From positions 806,001 to 870,000 of the forward strand of contig NZ_CP083954.1 in assembly GCF_006442975.2 (NCBI RefSeq): a stretch of DNA of 64,000 nt, given 5' to 3'. Source of the stretch: Mesorhizobium sp. B2-1-1. GTDB lineage: Bacteria > Pseudomonadota > Alphaproteobacteria > Rhizobiales > Rhizobiaceae. Each line of letters opens with the position of its first letter. The first letter of the stretch is position 1. Shown one piece after another: positions 47,901 through 55,339 of the stretch. A program made the translations under genes and the position numbers. Below the pieces are notes generated by a model that saw nothing but the letters and a program-made list of their open reading frames with translations, made no database searches and was not told the origin of the DNA.

Positions 47901-50900
47901 TGTTGTTTTCCAGCCAGACGCCGTCGCCGGGGCCGGTCATGCTCACCGGGCCACTGAAGGTGAGCGTGCCGGTGTTGTCGGTGGCGAGGATGCCCTCGCT
48001 GCCGATATGGGTCAGCGTGACCGGCCCGTCGAAGGTGACCGCGCCGCCGGAATTCTGGACGTCGATGCCGATGCCGCCGGGGGCGGTGATGTCCGAAATA
48101 TCGACGGCTCCGAACGTGAAATCGGCGGTGCTGTCGAAGATACCGAGGCCGCCGACGACGGTGTTGCTGATCGTCGTTGCGCCGGAAACGGTGAAATGTC
48201 CCGACACGCCTGCGAACGTCGCGCCGAACAGGCCACCGTCCTGCGTCAGGCTGGCCAGCGTGACGTCGAGATTGGCGCCGAGCAAGGCGACGCCGGCCGC
48301 GCCATTGCCGGAGATCGTGCCGTCGGTGGTGCTGAACGTGCCGGTGGTGGAGAGGACGTTGACGCCGAAGCCGGAATTGTCGGAGGCGTTCAGCGTCTGG
48401 AATGCATATGTTCCGTCGCCGCCGACGAACAGGCCATTGCCGGCATTGTTCGACAGTGTCGTCGTGCCGGCGAAGACATAACTGCCGTCGCCGTCGATAT
48501 GCAGGCCCTCGCTGGCGTTGCTCGTCGAGGTCACATTGTTGGCCGCGACGTTCATGGCGCCTTCGAACAGCAGCCCGTCCAGGCCGGCTCCGCTGACATT
48601 GACGCCGCTTATCGTCACGCCGGTGACGTTGTTGCCGTGGATGCCGTTGCCGCCGCCCGGATTGGCGTTCGAGACGTTGAAGTCGAGCAGCGCGCTGTTG
48701 TTGGCCAGCGTGACGGTGTCCGCGCCGGCCGAACTGGTGAGCGTCGCCGCGCCCGCGCCGTCCGAGATGGCGCTGGCGTGCGTGATGTTGTCGCCCGTTA
48801 CGTTAACCGGGATGCCGCCGAGCGAGAATGTGCGGCCGTTGCCGAAGGAAGCCAGCGTCTGTCCGGCGCTCAGCGAGAACCCGTCGGTGTCGTCGATGGT
48901 GCCGCGGTTGACCAGCACGAAGATCGCGGTGCCGTCGGTGTCGGCATCGGCGGTGGCAATCGAGGCAAGGTCGAGCAGCGAGGAGCCGGTGCCCGAGCCG
49001 GTTGCGGCCGCGCCGACGAAGATGACGTTCTGCTGGTCGAACAATTGCGGGCCGCTGAAGGTCGTCGAACCGAAGGCGTAGTGGCCGAGCGTCTGGTTGA
49101 GGCGGCGCACGTCGAGCGAGGCGGTGCTGCCGGCGATGGAACCGCCGCCGAAGGAGAATTCGGCATTGGCCGAGTTCAGAAGCGAGCCGGAAATGCCGAA
49201 GCGCACGCCGGTGCCGACGCCTGCTATCGCACCGCCATCGGTGATGACGATCGATGCCCCGCCCGAGGTTGGCGAGGCGAGGTCGATGCCGATCGAGCCG
49301 GCCGCACTGGTGCCGGCGATGTTGAGCGCCTGTGCGGTGAAGTTCGTATGGCTGCCGGAGAAGTCGAGGCCAGTGCCGACGCCGAGGCCCGAGATGACGA
49401 TGTCGCCTGCCACCACCGCCGCGTTGACGCCGGTAAACGAGATGCCGTCGCCGGCGGGAGCGCTGATGTCGATATCGCCGAAGCGGATCGCCGCCGGTGA
49501 GTTGGAAATGGCGATCGCCGGTCCGGTGGTGTCCGAAATGGTCGTGGCGCCGGTGACGGCGAAACTGCCCGCCACGTGATCGAGCACGACGCCCGACGGA
49601 CCGCCGGTCTGGTCGATCGAATCCAGCACCACATGCGCCGTGATCGGATCGATGAAGACGCCGACGCCGCCATTGCCCGACACGGTGCCGCCGGTGGTGG
49701 CGAAGCTGCCTGATGTCGAGGTGCCCTGAATGGTTATGCCGCGGTCGGCATTGTCCTTCGCGCTAAGCGTCGCGAATGTATAGGTGCCATGGCCGGTGGC
49801 ATCCAGCCCGTCGTCGCCATTGCCCTGGAGCAGCGTCGTGCCGGCGAAATTGTAGGTGCCGTCGCCTTCGATGTGCAGGCCGTCAAGGCCGTTGCCGGTT
49901 GCGGTGAAATTGGAACCGGTGATGCCGGTTGAGCTACCGGTGAAGGCGGCGCCGTTGCCGCCGGCGCCTGTCACCGTGACATTGGTCAGCGTGGCGCCGG
50001 TGATGTTGTTGGCGAAGATGCCGTCGGCGCCGCCGGTGATGGTGATGCCGTTCAGCGTGTCGCCGTTGCCGAGCGTGATCACGTTGTTGGCCACGCTGGT
50101 GCCCTGGATGGTGCCGTCGCTGCCGCCTAGATTGAAGGTGCCGGTGCCGCCGCCGAACAGCTTCGCGGTGACGCTTTGGCCGCCGCCGATGACGGTCTGG
50201 CCGTCTCCGAGCGTCGTGCCGGTGGTGGTGATGTTGCCGTTGCCGCCCAGCGCCACTACGAAACCGCCGGTGCCGGCCTTGGTCACTGCGTCGTCCAGCG
50301 TCGTCGGATCGGCCAGCGTGCCGGCGCCGGCCAGGCCGCCATCGGCGTAGTAGAACTTGCCGAAGGCGGCATTGGTGGCGGCGTTGATGGCGACGCGCGT
50401 CGTCGAGCCGCCGGGCAGCTCCTGGCTCTGGATCCTGACGCCGATGTCGCCGCGCACCCGCTCGTTGACGCGCTTGCGCAGGCCTTCGCTGACCGGATAG
50501 ACCGGCTCCGGCCCGCTGTCCGCGCCGCCTTGGCCGGGATTGAACGGGATGCTCAGCCGCACGCTGCCGGCGAACTGGGTGTCGTCGCGATTGTCGTTGC
50601 GCACCTCGCCGGTGAAGGTCAGCGCCGTTCCGGTGCCGAAGACATCGCCGATCTCATATTCGATGCCGGCCTTGACCCCGGTGACGCCGCTGTCGTCGCC
50701 ATGCGGATCCTCGAAATGGTAACCGCCTATGTCGAGCCGCAGCGAATGCTTGTCGGGAAGGTTGAGCGGCACCCGCGCGCCGACCTCGCCCTCGATGCCC
50801 CAGGCCGCGTAGTCGCGATGGTCGAGCACCGAGATCTGCTCGATCAACTGATTCGAGACCATCGACAGGGTCGAGGAGACCGAATGGTCCGTCGTGTCAC

Positions 50901-51456
50901 CCTTGATCGGCACGAACACGTTCACATGCGCGTCGAAATGCGGGGTGATGGCCTCGGCGCCCAGCGTGGCTGACGTGAACTGGTTGGAGTTGTAGTTCTC
51001 GACGTTGAGATAGGCGTAGCCGCCGAGCATCAGGTCCGGATTGACGATGCGGCGAATGCCCAGACCGACATCCTGGCCGAACGCGTCCTTGAAATCGTGC
51101 TTGGCCCTGACATCCAGGAACAGCACCGATTCGGCCGTCTGCTTGATCGGGATGAAGCCTTCGAGCGCGGCGTTGCCGCCATTGTTGTCGGCGCCGATGA
51201 TGGCGCGTATCTGCGGCTGCCAGAGGGCGTCGTCGCCATAGGCGGCCACGCCTGACAGCGCCAGCGCCAGCGTCGAAAGCGCCGTCGTCTTCCAGAGATG
51301 CCTTGCAAAACGCGAGCGACCATAGGCCACGCGCACGCGGAAATCCTCCCCGCGCGCCGCCATCTCCCCAACCTGCCGAGACGTCTCGGTAGTTCCCATC
51401 CCTGGCCGCCCTTTGGGGACTGCTCGCCCCCGCACCAATCCTTGCGCGAATTCCAT
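38917..51456 (-). CDS. Giant inverse-autotransporter-like adhesin (intimin/invasin type)
   Basis: About 4,180 residues from the ATG at 51456. Long basic N terminus followed by a hydrophobic core (TTALSTLALALSGVAAYG), which resembles an extended signal peptide. Then a region resembling an inverse-autotransporter outer-membrane barrel at about residues 75-320: WQPQIRAIIGADNNGGNAAL, IKQTAESVLFLDVRAKHDF, GGYAYLNVEN, RLDIGGYHFEDPHGD and FAGSVRLSIPFNPGQGG. The remainder is a Gly/Thr/Asn-rich passenger of parallel beta-helix repeats, with FYYADGG...GTLADPTTLDDAV at its start and pectin-lyase-like turns at the C end. Starts at 51399 and 51360 are also possible. Such type Ve systems export the C-terminal passenger. 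It lacks the usual bacterial-Ig passenger. No LysM is seen. Confidence 0.85.
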   Translation of the reverse strand: MEFAQGLVRGRAVPKGRPGMGTTETSRQVGEMAARGEDFRVRVAYGRSRFARHLWKTTALSTLALALSGVAAYGDDALWQPQIRAIIGADNNGGNAALEGFIPIKQTAESVLFLDVRAKHDFKDAFGQDVGLGIRRIVNPDLMLGGYAYLNVENYNSNQFTSATLGAEAITPHFDAHVNVFVPIKGDTTDHSVSSTLSMVSNQLIEQISVLDHRDYAAWGIEGEVGARVPLNLPDKHSLRLDIGGYHFEDPHGDDSGVTGVKAGIEYEIGDVFGTGTALTFTGEVRNDNRDDTQFAGSVRLSIPFNPGQGGADSGPEPVYPVSEGLRKRVNERVRGDIGVRIQSQELPGGSTTRVAINAATNAAFGKFYYADGGLAGAGTLADPTTLDDAVTKAGTGGFVVALGGNGNITTTGTTLGDGQTVIGGGQSVTAKLFGGGTGTFNLGGSDGTIQGTSVANNVITLGNGDTLNGITITGGADGIFANNITGATLTNVTVTGAGGNGAAFTGSSTGITGSNFTATGNGLDGLHIEGDGTYNFAGTTLLQGNGDDGLDATGHGTYTFATLSAKDNADRGITIQGTSTSGSFATTGGTVSGNGGVGVFIDPITAHVVLDSIDQTGGPSGVVLDHVAGSFAVTGATTISDTTGPAIAISNSPAAIRFGDIDISAPAGDGISFTGVNAAVVAGDIVISGLGVGTGLDFSGSHTNFTAQALNIAGTSAAGSIGIDLASPTSGGASIVITDGGAIAGVGTGVRFGISGSLLNSANAEFSFGGGSIAGSTASLDVRRLNQTLGHYAFGSTTFSGPQLFDQQNVIFVGAAATGSGTGSSLLDLASIATADADTDGTAIFVLVNRGTIDDTDGFSLSAGQTLASFGNGRTFSLGGIPVNVTGDNITHASAISDGAGAATLTSSAGADTVTLANNSALLDFNVSNANPGGGNGIHGNNVTGVTISGVNVSGAGLDGLLFEGAMNVAANNVTSTSNASEGLHIDGDGSYVFAGTTTLSNNAGNGLFVGGDGTYAFQTLNASDNSGFGVNVLSTTGTFSTTDGTISGNGAAGVALLGANLDVTLASLTQDGGLFGATFAGVSGHFTVSGATTISNTVVGGLGIFDSTADFTFGAVDISDITAPGGIGIDVQNSGGAVTFDGPVTLTHIGSEGILATDNTGTLTFSGPVSMTGPGDGVWLENNTGAVSFGGAVTIDQPLGSGIDVVGSNGVISFDDVDITGLCNCSTALDLSGSTSTFTAATLDISGSSGGSSIGVDLSGTNGGSVTIGSGVITGVDTGVQMGTNGLAGTTASTAFSFGAAGGASITGVIASLDMRGLLPGSGTYAFNGTHLVGPQLFDAANVVFVGSSSTGTGDGSSVANLIDAAAADDLTTNANTTFVLVKTAAVQTTDTDANGFTLASGQSLVSFANGATISLGGPPANVTGTAVVTGATQADPFGFGGATLNNGGGTTIDLASGNTVSNLSVNSSFLGIDGTASINGLTSTGVTILGGTIGLYLGSASGAITVNDLTIQGSVPTGVVLANTSATVDFTGTTTITGGSNIALLVNNFGGTANFADLDISGGSGLGIVILNGSSGSLTFGAASSIANTGASAIVIGSSSADVTYDGTISQSSAAKAVRIDGTTGGLITFGGAITSTGTGGLFDIGEITAPTDTAIRFTGPLTATGGGGASITSLGADSTFEVSGTLSITGTTGAALSISNAAGSATFGTTNVTLGATSTTGIDFSGTNNDVSFGTTTVSGLGAGASQTAIDFSGSATTADFGLTTITGNDAASSRGIDLTSTTGNRTITFLTGSSISGAGIGVDLSSGQTAATSANASFTFGDGEFADANGRNSTITAAAGNFTVNTVGLAALGNYDFDDVLFTGSANLASAVGGVFMVSQNGGVIAAGSFGLSTSVNTISVADADLKTGTQTFAFVGTVDLSGTPFTLDSGQSITGFGNGNAITTTGTIQPVNVQGNLGATGGDVTGDEGVVKSTGSDTLHLLGSNQVRNTAFDFTGGSGSVFTIDQSAGSFNNAGGIVIEGVTVGNVGAGQTAFKVAGLDSNLSITNNNVNVAGTLLDVDGGAGNITVTRGILPNSGPAGTLTGGGISIANHGGGLINFTDKVTVGGNGVSLTNNAGTVNFTDVDISTNGATAFSASGVGTVNVLTGTVNATNAQAVALDGIAGNIDFASTSASFGSGSGIDLQNLSGTFNFGTGTLTNTGLGTAFNVGSGTNASGGNANISYAGAIVSNGTGAAVSIQELTGGSVTLSGNLTDGLAGAGGNIVVAGIDNGTAATVTFSGATKQISSGATDGVSLIGNPNATIGFGNGGLDITTTAGAGFGAGSGGTISISGTGNTITTTTGTALDLDGATVGAGGVIFDSVSVNGAATGVSLNNIVGGAIDLGAVDLQNITSRGVDISGTLGSTLGFDSLNIGLNAANAVGFDLNGAALGTSNIKAGDFDVDGGSFAGTIGIDMAGTTGTGTIQLGDTANNNPAGQTSKIENVGYGVQFSSATNARLVFGDGAGLAESTIATTGGQAIHAIDTLPTNGDYDFNDVTFTGDTSNLSAYKVYYVTTDATGGGDGSFVNPGTYANAQASTANVIVLIDKNGTGSQETIDLSGTSFQLDDGQVLLAFGQNDTAIDVSQLGVDTSSGASAAFHFTTVQNSPIIAAPAGIDTLRPILQSNTAGSVITLATSGTSPITGGIENLIIRNTGTGTGAGVAVDASAASSFFLRNNDISAGGRALDFSTTGAAANTLLLSIDGNTLRSTGSALAASFAGQNISATDNSIAIRSFAGNTVLGGTGGGIAFDNVTFDSTGAGGTVSAGTLDVGTSGARVQGNGLAFTSTSGTLDLGTFTTFNDGGTGVLVDTKGPPATTFALNSSGGTVDTINGVAFNLDPLTVSMIVNSVNASGGASGIIFDGVAGTFTVTGATTVTGTTGFGINATSTNTGTFSFNAVTVNNTASTGGGIGWESGTLNVGGLADIDTTSGAGLFQGGGTTSFNGGLTIDTTTGAGITGPGGTINIIATAGSETVNSTSYKAIDLTNAALDVALDSTSSGGGGVVLTNVTGTAGLGTGTLSGGGGTAFSVGGGTVSTTYGGNITQAGNAALVSVSAGHTGTLTFSGTLSANNGTGLQFDNADGTYNFNGTTTLNGGDAGIDIANNSGGTFNFGAGTSITNPNSTAFNVDASAANITYSGNITQAGNAALVAIAGHTAGTITFQTGTLSATDGPGLQFDNADGIYNFNGTTTLNGGNASVDILNDSDGTFGFGVGTSITSPNGTAFSVDGGNATVTYAGTITQGTGGQRLIVVADTTGGAVNFTTALANGLNDTSGTGIVVDGVAGNVTVNNASLTGTTGITILGDVANNATGTYTFNNVAIDTVAGALTNHAFAVDGDQGTFTNDDVSATINLNNVDITNPGGNVANIRGMAGGSVNFDNASSITRNDGGLGIVALSNSGGTINFGGASKTLSTGANAAMLLTSNPGATINFTNGGLAITTTSGIGFGATGGGTVSITGSGNTISTGSGAAVDMDAVAIGAGGMTFASTNTSAGGGSAVILDAVTGGPVNLGGGALVGGGSATIRIGDGAGSANTGGTAAFTYAGTITSGTGQAVNIQDRGAGAGNITLSGNISHNVAGQTGVLLDDNAAGTITFSGASKSITSGSSAGVNLTDNTGATINFTNGGLVINTTSGTGFGATGGGTVTVTTGANPNTITSGTGTALNVANTTIGASGLTFRSISANGAANGIVLNNTGASGGLTVTGDGGGANNGSGGTIQSSTGTGIRLISTANVSLGYMNVQNSGDDGLYLTNVTNFALNRANVTNNGNSTTDEGIQVGEKVGAPGPSDDLAGIFGTNSITNSVVTGNAHSNVYVYQSSGTLNSLTVTGSTFSNLTGANAANSFEFELAGSAVVSSVNISGSTFANNRDSPTSGYRALDVNANDSSGISSFVVSGNTFANNGIQTSFAVGSSASATFKILNNNMTGSQLQAINVFSSAISTGGSIVGTIQGNTIGNAASAGSGSTQGPGISVLIQGQTDSTLLVNNNTIRQVGQTSGSAGISLDYRGATTTGLGLTSLNDVTVTNNIVQTDAPASTFPLAAIFIRADDQGSPARVRADVRSNTVPATGSYDYPTFDGNGAQLVFVNVGTASVAQLVDNSPGSVDATAELQSHNTGLMYADPTVNLIIGPINTPP
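41640..42240. repeat. 99-residue tandem repeats in the adhesin passenger
   Basis: The sequence for GLQFDNADGxYNFNGTTTLNGG occurs twice with a 297-bp period (for example cattgtcgaa at 41784 and 42081). The flanking TYSGNITQAGNAAL and FGAGTSITNPN/FGVGTSITSPN also recur; a third partial unit follows. DNA identity is high, indicating a recent duplication. Confidence 0.8.
43588..50220. repeat. Five large-scale modules of the adhesin passenger
   Basis: A recurrent anchor (hydrophobic strand, G-x-G-S, then F-x-L-x-x-G-Q-x-L-x-x-F-x-x-G) is found near 50180-50220, 48836-48890, 47219-47266, 45621-45668 and 43588-43635. Preceding it in most copies is VVFVG...TGxGDGSS or VYYVTTDATGGGDGSF. Spacing is about 1.3-2.0 kb, so each module is roughly 450-680 residues. 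Confidence 0.6.
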
Positions 51457-51639
51457 TGTATAGCGAGTCCCCAACGTCGCGACTGCTGTTGTTGCGCCGT
51501 AAAGTTCTGACTTGTTGCAATACCGCAACAGTAATTTTGCCAGCTCTCCTCGCCTGTGCGCGGCTTCCGGAACAGTCAGGAGTATTGTATCAAGCCCGCC
51601 GGTGGGAAAATACCTGCCGTTTCGAGAAAAATGCGGGGC

Positions 51640-52212
51640 ATGAAGAACATGGCAGCCATTTTAGCGCGTGCTAATCTGTTAAATCTGGCCGCAGCACTGG
51701 GCGCCCTGGGGCTGATCGCATCGGTCACCGGGCCGGCGCTTGCCGAGGACGCCAAGCCGGCGCAGCCCCCGGCCGCTCAATCCAAGCCGGCCGACGCCAA
51801 TCCATGGGCGGTGAACTGTTCAAGCGGCGCGGCCAACAGCGAGCTTCAATGCCAGGTGTCGCAGAACCTGACCGAAGCCAAGACCGGGCAGCGCGTGCTG
51901 ACTGTGACCGTGCGCCGCGACAATGGCAACGGCTCTCTCGCCATGCTGCTTGCCCTGCCGCACGGGCTGTTCCTGCCCTCCGGCGCCAGCTACCAGATCG
52001 ATCAGGGCCAGAAGACGACGATCGCCATCCAGACCAGCGACCAGAACGGCGCCTATGCCGCCACGCCGCTGCCGCCGGAGCTGATCAAGGCGATGAAATC
52101 GGGAACCAATCTCAACATCGGCATGGAATCGGTGACCCGCAAGCCGGTCACCATCCCGGTCTCGCTGGCGGGCTTCACCGCCGCCCTCGCCAAGCTGGAA
52201 TCGATCAAGTAG
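51640..52212 (+). CDS. Invasion-associated locus B (IalB)-like protein
   Basis: 190 residues. Signal peptide (LLNLAAALGALGLIASVTGPALA) followed by a Pro/Ala-rich linker and the IalB domain: PWAVNCSSGAANSELQCQVSQNL, TGQRVLTVTVRR, LLALPHGLFLPSGASYQID and IPVSLAGFTAALAKLESIK. Cys pair in CSS...QCQ. The start is the ATG at 51640; ATGs at 51631 and 51649 are alternatives. In Bartonella IalB is linked to erythrocyte invasion; in rhizobia its role is unknown. Divergent from the giant adhesin across 183 bp. Confidence 0.82.
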   Translation: MKNMAAILARANLLNLAAALGALGLIASVTGPALAEDAKPAQPPAAQSKPADANPWAVNCSSGAANSELQCQVSQNLTEAKTGQRVLTVTVRRDNGNGSLAMLLALPHGLFLPSGASYQIDQGQKTTIAIQTSDQNGAYAATPLPPELIKAMKSGTNLNIGMESVTRKPVTIPVSLAGFTAALAKLESIK

Positions 52213-52361
52213 CGGGCTCGGCGCGCTTCCCCGCCGCCGTCGCCGGGCAATGCTCCAGGCCACGACAGGTTCCATCTTGTGGCGGAGACTACCGGCATCG
52301 TGCCGCTTGATTGTCCGCTTCCGCAATGCTCCGATGTCGCTTCAGCCATCCGGAGAGAACC

Positions 52362-53603
52362 ATGACCGGCTTTGTCGACCGCCAGCGCGCGATGCAACTG
52401 ATGCAACGCGCCGGCCTGCAGGCGCTGGTGCTCTCAGCGCCCGAGGCCTTCCACTATGCGACCGGTGTGTCGATCGGACCGGCGGGGCTGTTCCGGCGTG
52501 CCGGCGCCGGCTTCGTTGTCATCCCGGCCCGGCAGGACCTGCCGATCGGCGTCGTCGTCGCGGATTTCAGTGCGGGACAGTTGCGGATCGCCGCGCCCGA
52601 AGCAGTTGTGCGTTCGCACCCGATCTGGATCGAATTCGCGCCGGTCGAGACGGGAACCCGCGGCCCGTTGGCGGAGCGTATCGAGGCTGGCCTTGTCTCG
52701 CTTGGCCGCGCGCCGGATTTCGCGCGCCCCGCCACCTTCGATCTCGCCGGCTCGGTGCGCCAGCTGCAAGCCTTGCTTGCGGAATTCGGACTGGAGCGCG
52801 CAACGCTGGGCATCGATCTCGGCTTTGTTCCAGCCGCCGATTTTTCCGCCATGCAGGCGCTGCTGCCGCAGTGCCGGATGATCGACGGCTCGCCGGTGCT
52901 GGATCGGCTGCGGGCGATCAAGTCGCAACGCGAGATCGAGCTCCTGCGGCAAGGCATTATCCTGTCTGAAGCAGGGCTGGAGCGGCTGCAGGTCGATGCG
53001 ATGGCCGGCATGCGCCAGGCCGATCTCATCGCGCTTTACCGGCAAGGCGTGGCCGCGGCGGCGGTGGGCCTCTCCCATCCGGTCGCGACGGCGGAATATG
53101 TGACGCTCGGCGCCCAGGCCAAGGGTGCCGATGCCAAGGCAATGCCCGGCGATCCGCTGAAATGCGACATGGTCTGCACGGTCGGCGGGTATGCGTCCGA
53201 CATGTCGCGCAACTTCACTTTCGGTCCCGCTTCCGCCGACCAGGTCGAACTGCACGCGATCGCCGAGCGCGCTTTCGAGGACGGGCTGGCGGCACTCGTG
53301 CCGGGAAATTCGCTCGGCCATGTGCACCGCGCCGCCACCGACAGCCTGACGCGGCAAGGCCTGCGCTCCTACCGCCGTGGGCATTTCGGCCACGGTGTCG
53401 GGCAGTCTGTGTTCTCGGAGCAATGGCCGTTCATTGCGGCCGAGAGCGATGTCGTGGTCGAAGCCGGCATGGTGCTGGCCTTCGAGATCCCGCTCTACAT
53501 CGACGGCCTCGCCAGCTTCAACCTGGAGGACCAGTTCCTGATCACGCCGGACGGGCCCGTCGCCATGAACCGGCTGCCGAGGCGGTTGGAGAGGATAGGA
53601 TAG
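52362..53603 (+). CDS. M24-family peptidase (Xaa-Pro aminopeptidase-like)
   Basis: 413 residues. N-terminal creatinase-type domain (ALVLSAPEAFHYATG), then a pita-bread catalytic domain with the metal-ligand pattern: two Asp in DMVCTVGGYASD, His in FGHGVGQSVF, Glu in LAFEIPLY and Glu in FNLEDQFLI. All five ligand positions are present. Substrate unknown. The start ATG at 52362 follows CGGAGAG. Confidence 0.88.
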   Translation: MTGFVDRQRAMQLMQRAGLQALVLSAPEAFHYATGVSIGPAGLFRRAGAGFVVIPARQDLPIGVVVADFSAGQLRIAAPEAVVRSHPIWIEFAPVETGTRGPLAERIEAGLVSLGRAPDFARPATFDLAGSVRQLQALLAEFGLERATLGIDLGFVPAADFSAMQALLPQCRMIDGSPVLDRLRAIKSQREIELLRQGIILSEAGLERLQVDAMAGMRQADLIALYRQGVAAAAVGLSHPVATAEYVTLGAQAKGADAKAMPGDPLKCDMVCTVGGYASDMSRNFTFGPASADQVELHAIAERAFEDGLAALVPGNSLGHVHRAATDSLTRQGLRSYRRGHFGHGVGQSVFSEQWPFIAAESDVVVEAGMVLAFEIPLYIDGLASFNLEDQFLITPDGPVAMNRLPRRLERIG

Positions 53604-53643
53604 CGAGGGCGGGATCGTGACGGTGTCACTGTCAGCGCCCTAC

Positions 53644-53809
53644 GGCGCCCCCCTCTGCCCTGCCGGGCATCTCCCCCTCAAGGGGGGAGATCGATTATCG
53701 CTCCCGCTTTCGCCAATTTTCAACGTTGCAAGAACAAGATGAGCCGGCGCCGAAACTTCCAATCTCCCCCCTTGAGGGGGAGATGTCCGGCAGGACAGAG
53801 GGGGGCGCC
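53644..53809. repeat. Family A palindromic repeat, copy 3
   Basis: Same element as at 1307-1466 and 2945-3104: GGCGCCCCCCTCTGCCC at one end, inner ATCTCCCCC palindromes, a conserved middle (tttcgccaat, ggcgccgaaact), and gtccggcaggacagaggggg at the other. It lies between the convergent M24 peptidase and amidase genes. Confidence 0.8.
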
Positions 53810-53844
53810 ACAGAACTCGGCGATGGGTGCCCTGCCGCGAGCGA

Positions 53845-55281
53845 TTAACCGCTCACCGGCGGCCGCCTGTCCCTCCACGGCATTTCCCGCTCGAGCTGCG
53901 CCGACGCGGCCAGCACCGTCGCCTCGTCGCCGTAGCGGCCGACAAGCTGCACCCCGATCGGTACGCCGTCTTTCGACCAGCCGAGCGGCAGCGAGATGGC
54001 CGGCTGGCCTGAGATGTTGAAGGGGAAGGCGAACGCCGCATCCGTCCATTTGGCGTTGTAGCGGTCGATGTCGGTCTCCGACATATCGTAATAGCCGAAC
54101 GGACGCGGCAGTTGCGTCAGCGTCGGGGTGATGAAGAGATCGTAGGGCGAAAGGTCGCCGACGATGTCGCGGCCGACCTGCCTGAGCTGCTCGACATCGG
54201 AAATGTGCCTGGTGCCGCTGGTCGCACGGCCGCGTTCGATGATCGCCCAGGTCACCGGTTCGACATCATCAGGCGTCACCGGCCGGCCGATCACCGTTTC
54301 ATGATAGTCGAAGGTCGCCGCCGTCTGTACGCAGGTCATGTTGGTATAGGTGGCCCACATGGCATCGGCATCGAGCGGCATGTCGTGTTCCTCGACGTCA
54401 TGTCCCAGCCGCTCCAGCGCCGCCACGGTGGCCAGCACGGCCGCCTTCACGTCCGCATCGATGGCCGTGCCGTTGGGCGGGGTGACGGTGAAGCCGATGC
54501 GCAGCTTCTTCGGCGCCAGTGACGACAGGCTGAGCCAGGAGGCGTCGGGGATCGGCGGCGTATAGGGGTCGCCCGGCAAGGCGCCGGCCACCGCGTCGAG
54601 ATAGGCCGCCGTGTCGCGCACGGTGCGCGAGCAGCACAGGAAGTAGGCGCCGCCATACCAATAGTCGCCGAACGGTGCCAGGCTGACGCGGCCGCGCGAC
54701 GGCTTCAGCCCGACGATGCCGCAGCAGGAGGCCGGAATGCGGATCGAGCCGGCGCCGTCGCTGGCCTCGGCGATCGGCACCATGCGCGAAGCGACGGCCG
54801 CCGCCGCGCCGCCGCTCGAGCCACCTGGCGTGATGCCTTCCTTCCACGGGTTCTTCGTCGTGCCGTAGAGCTTCGGTTCCGTCGTGATCGACCAGCCGTT
54901 TTCGGGCGCGTTCGACTTGCCGACTAGCACCAGCCCGGCCGCCTTCATGCGGCGCACGACTTCGGTGTCGAAATCGGCGACGACATCTTTCAGGTAGAGG
55001 CAAGAGTTGGTGTTCGGCGCGCCGGTCCAGGACGAGGCCAGTTCCTTGAGCAGGAATGGCACGCCGGCGAAAGGTGCTGATCTGTCGACCGTCTGCCCCT
55101 GGGCACGCGCCATGTCGTAGAGGCGATGGATGACCGCGTTCAGCGCCGGGTTGAGCTGCTCGACCAGCGTGATCGCCGCCTCGACCATTTCCGCAGGTGA
55201 AATCTCGCCCCGATGCACCAAGTCAGCAAGATCCAGCGCATCGGAGCTCGCATAGGTTTTCAGCAGGCTGTCGGTGACCAT
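53845..55281 (-). CDS. Amidase-signature family hydrolase
   Basis: 478 residues. Amidase signature with the Ser-cisSer-Lys triad: Lys in PFLLKELASSWTG, and TPGGSSGGAAAAVAS. Also CGIVGLKPSRGRVSL. Such enzymes hydrolyse amides or amino-acyl derivatives. ATG at 55281 with AGGAGAG upstream. It is in the same orientation as, and downstream of, the ABC transporter cluster; amides may be the imported substrate. Confidence 0.9.
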   Translation of the reverse strand: MVTDSLLKTYASSDALDLADLVHRGEISPAEMVEAAITLVEQLNPALNAVIHRLYDMARAQGQTVDRSAPFAGVPFLLKELASSWTGAPNTNSCLYLKDVVADFDTEVVRRMKAAGLVLVGKSNAPENGWSITTEPKLYGTTKNPWKEGITPGGSSGGAAAAVASRMVPIAEASDGAGSIRIPASCCGIVGLKPSRGRVSLAPFGDYWYGGAYFLCCSRTVRDTAAYLDAVAGALPGDPYTPPIPDASWLSLSSLAPKKLRIGFTVTPPNGTAIDADVKAAVLATVAALERLGHDVEEHDMPLDADAMWATYTNMTCVQTAATFDYHETVIGRPVTPDDVEPVTWAIIERGRATSGTRHISDVEQLRQVGRDIVGDLSPYDLFITPTLTQLPRPFGYYDMSETDIDRYNAKWTDAAFAFPFNISGQPAISLPLGWSKDGVPIGVQLVGRYGDEATVLAASAQLEREMPWRDRRPPVSG

Positions 55282-55339
55282 ATCTCTCCTCCCAGTCTTT
55301 GCCTCGCGCCGCGCCCGAGCTATCGCTTCGGGCCGACGT

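Noticed and set aside
43522..49500. Long open frames on the plus strand opposite the giant adhesin (up to about 745 codons)
   Set aside because: They are antisense to a repetitive GC-rich gene, have no family similarity and follow its codon periodicity; they are shadows of high-GC third positions.
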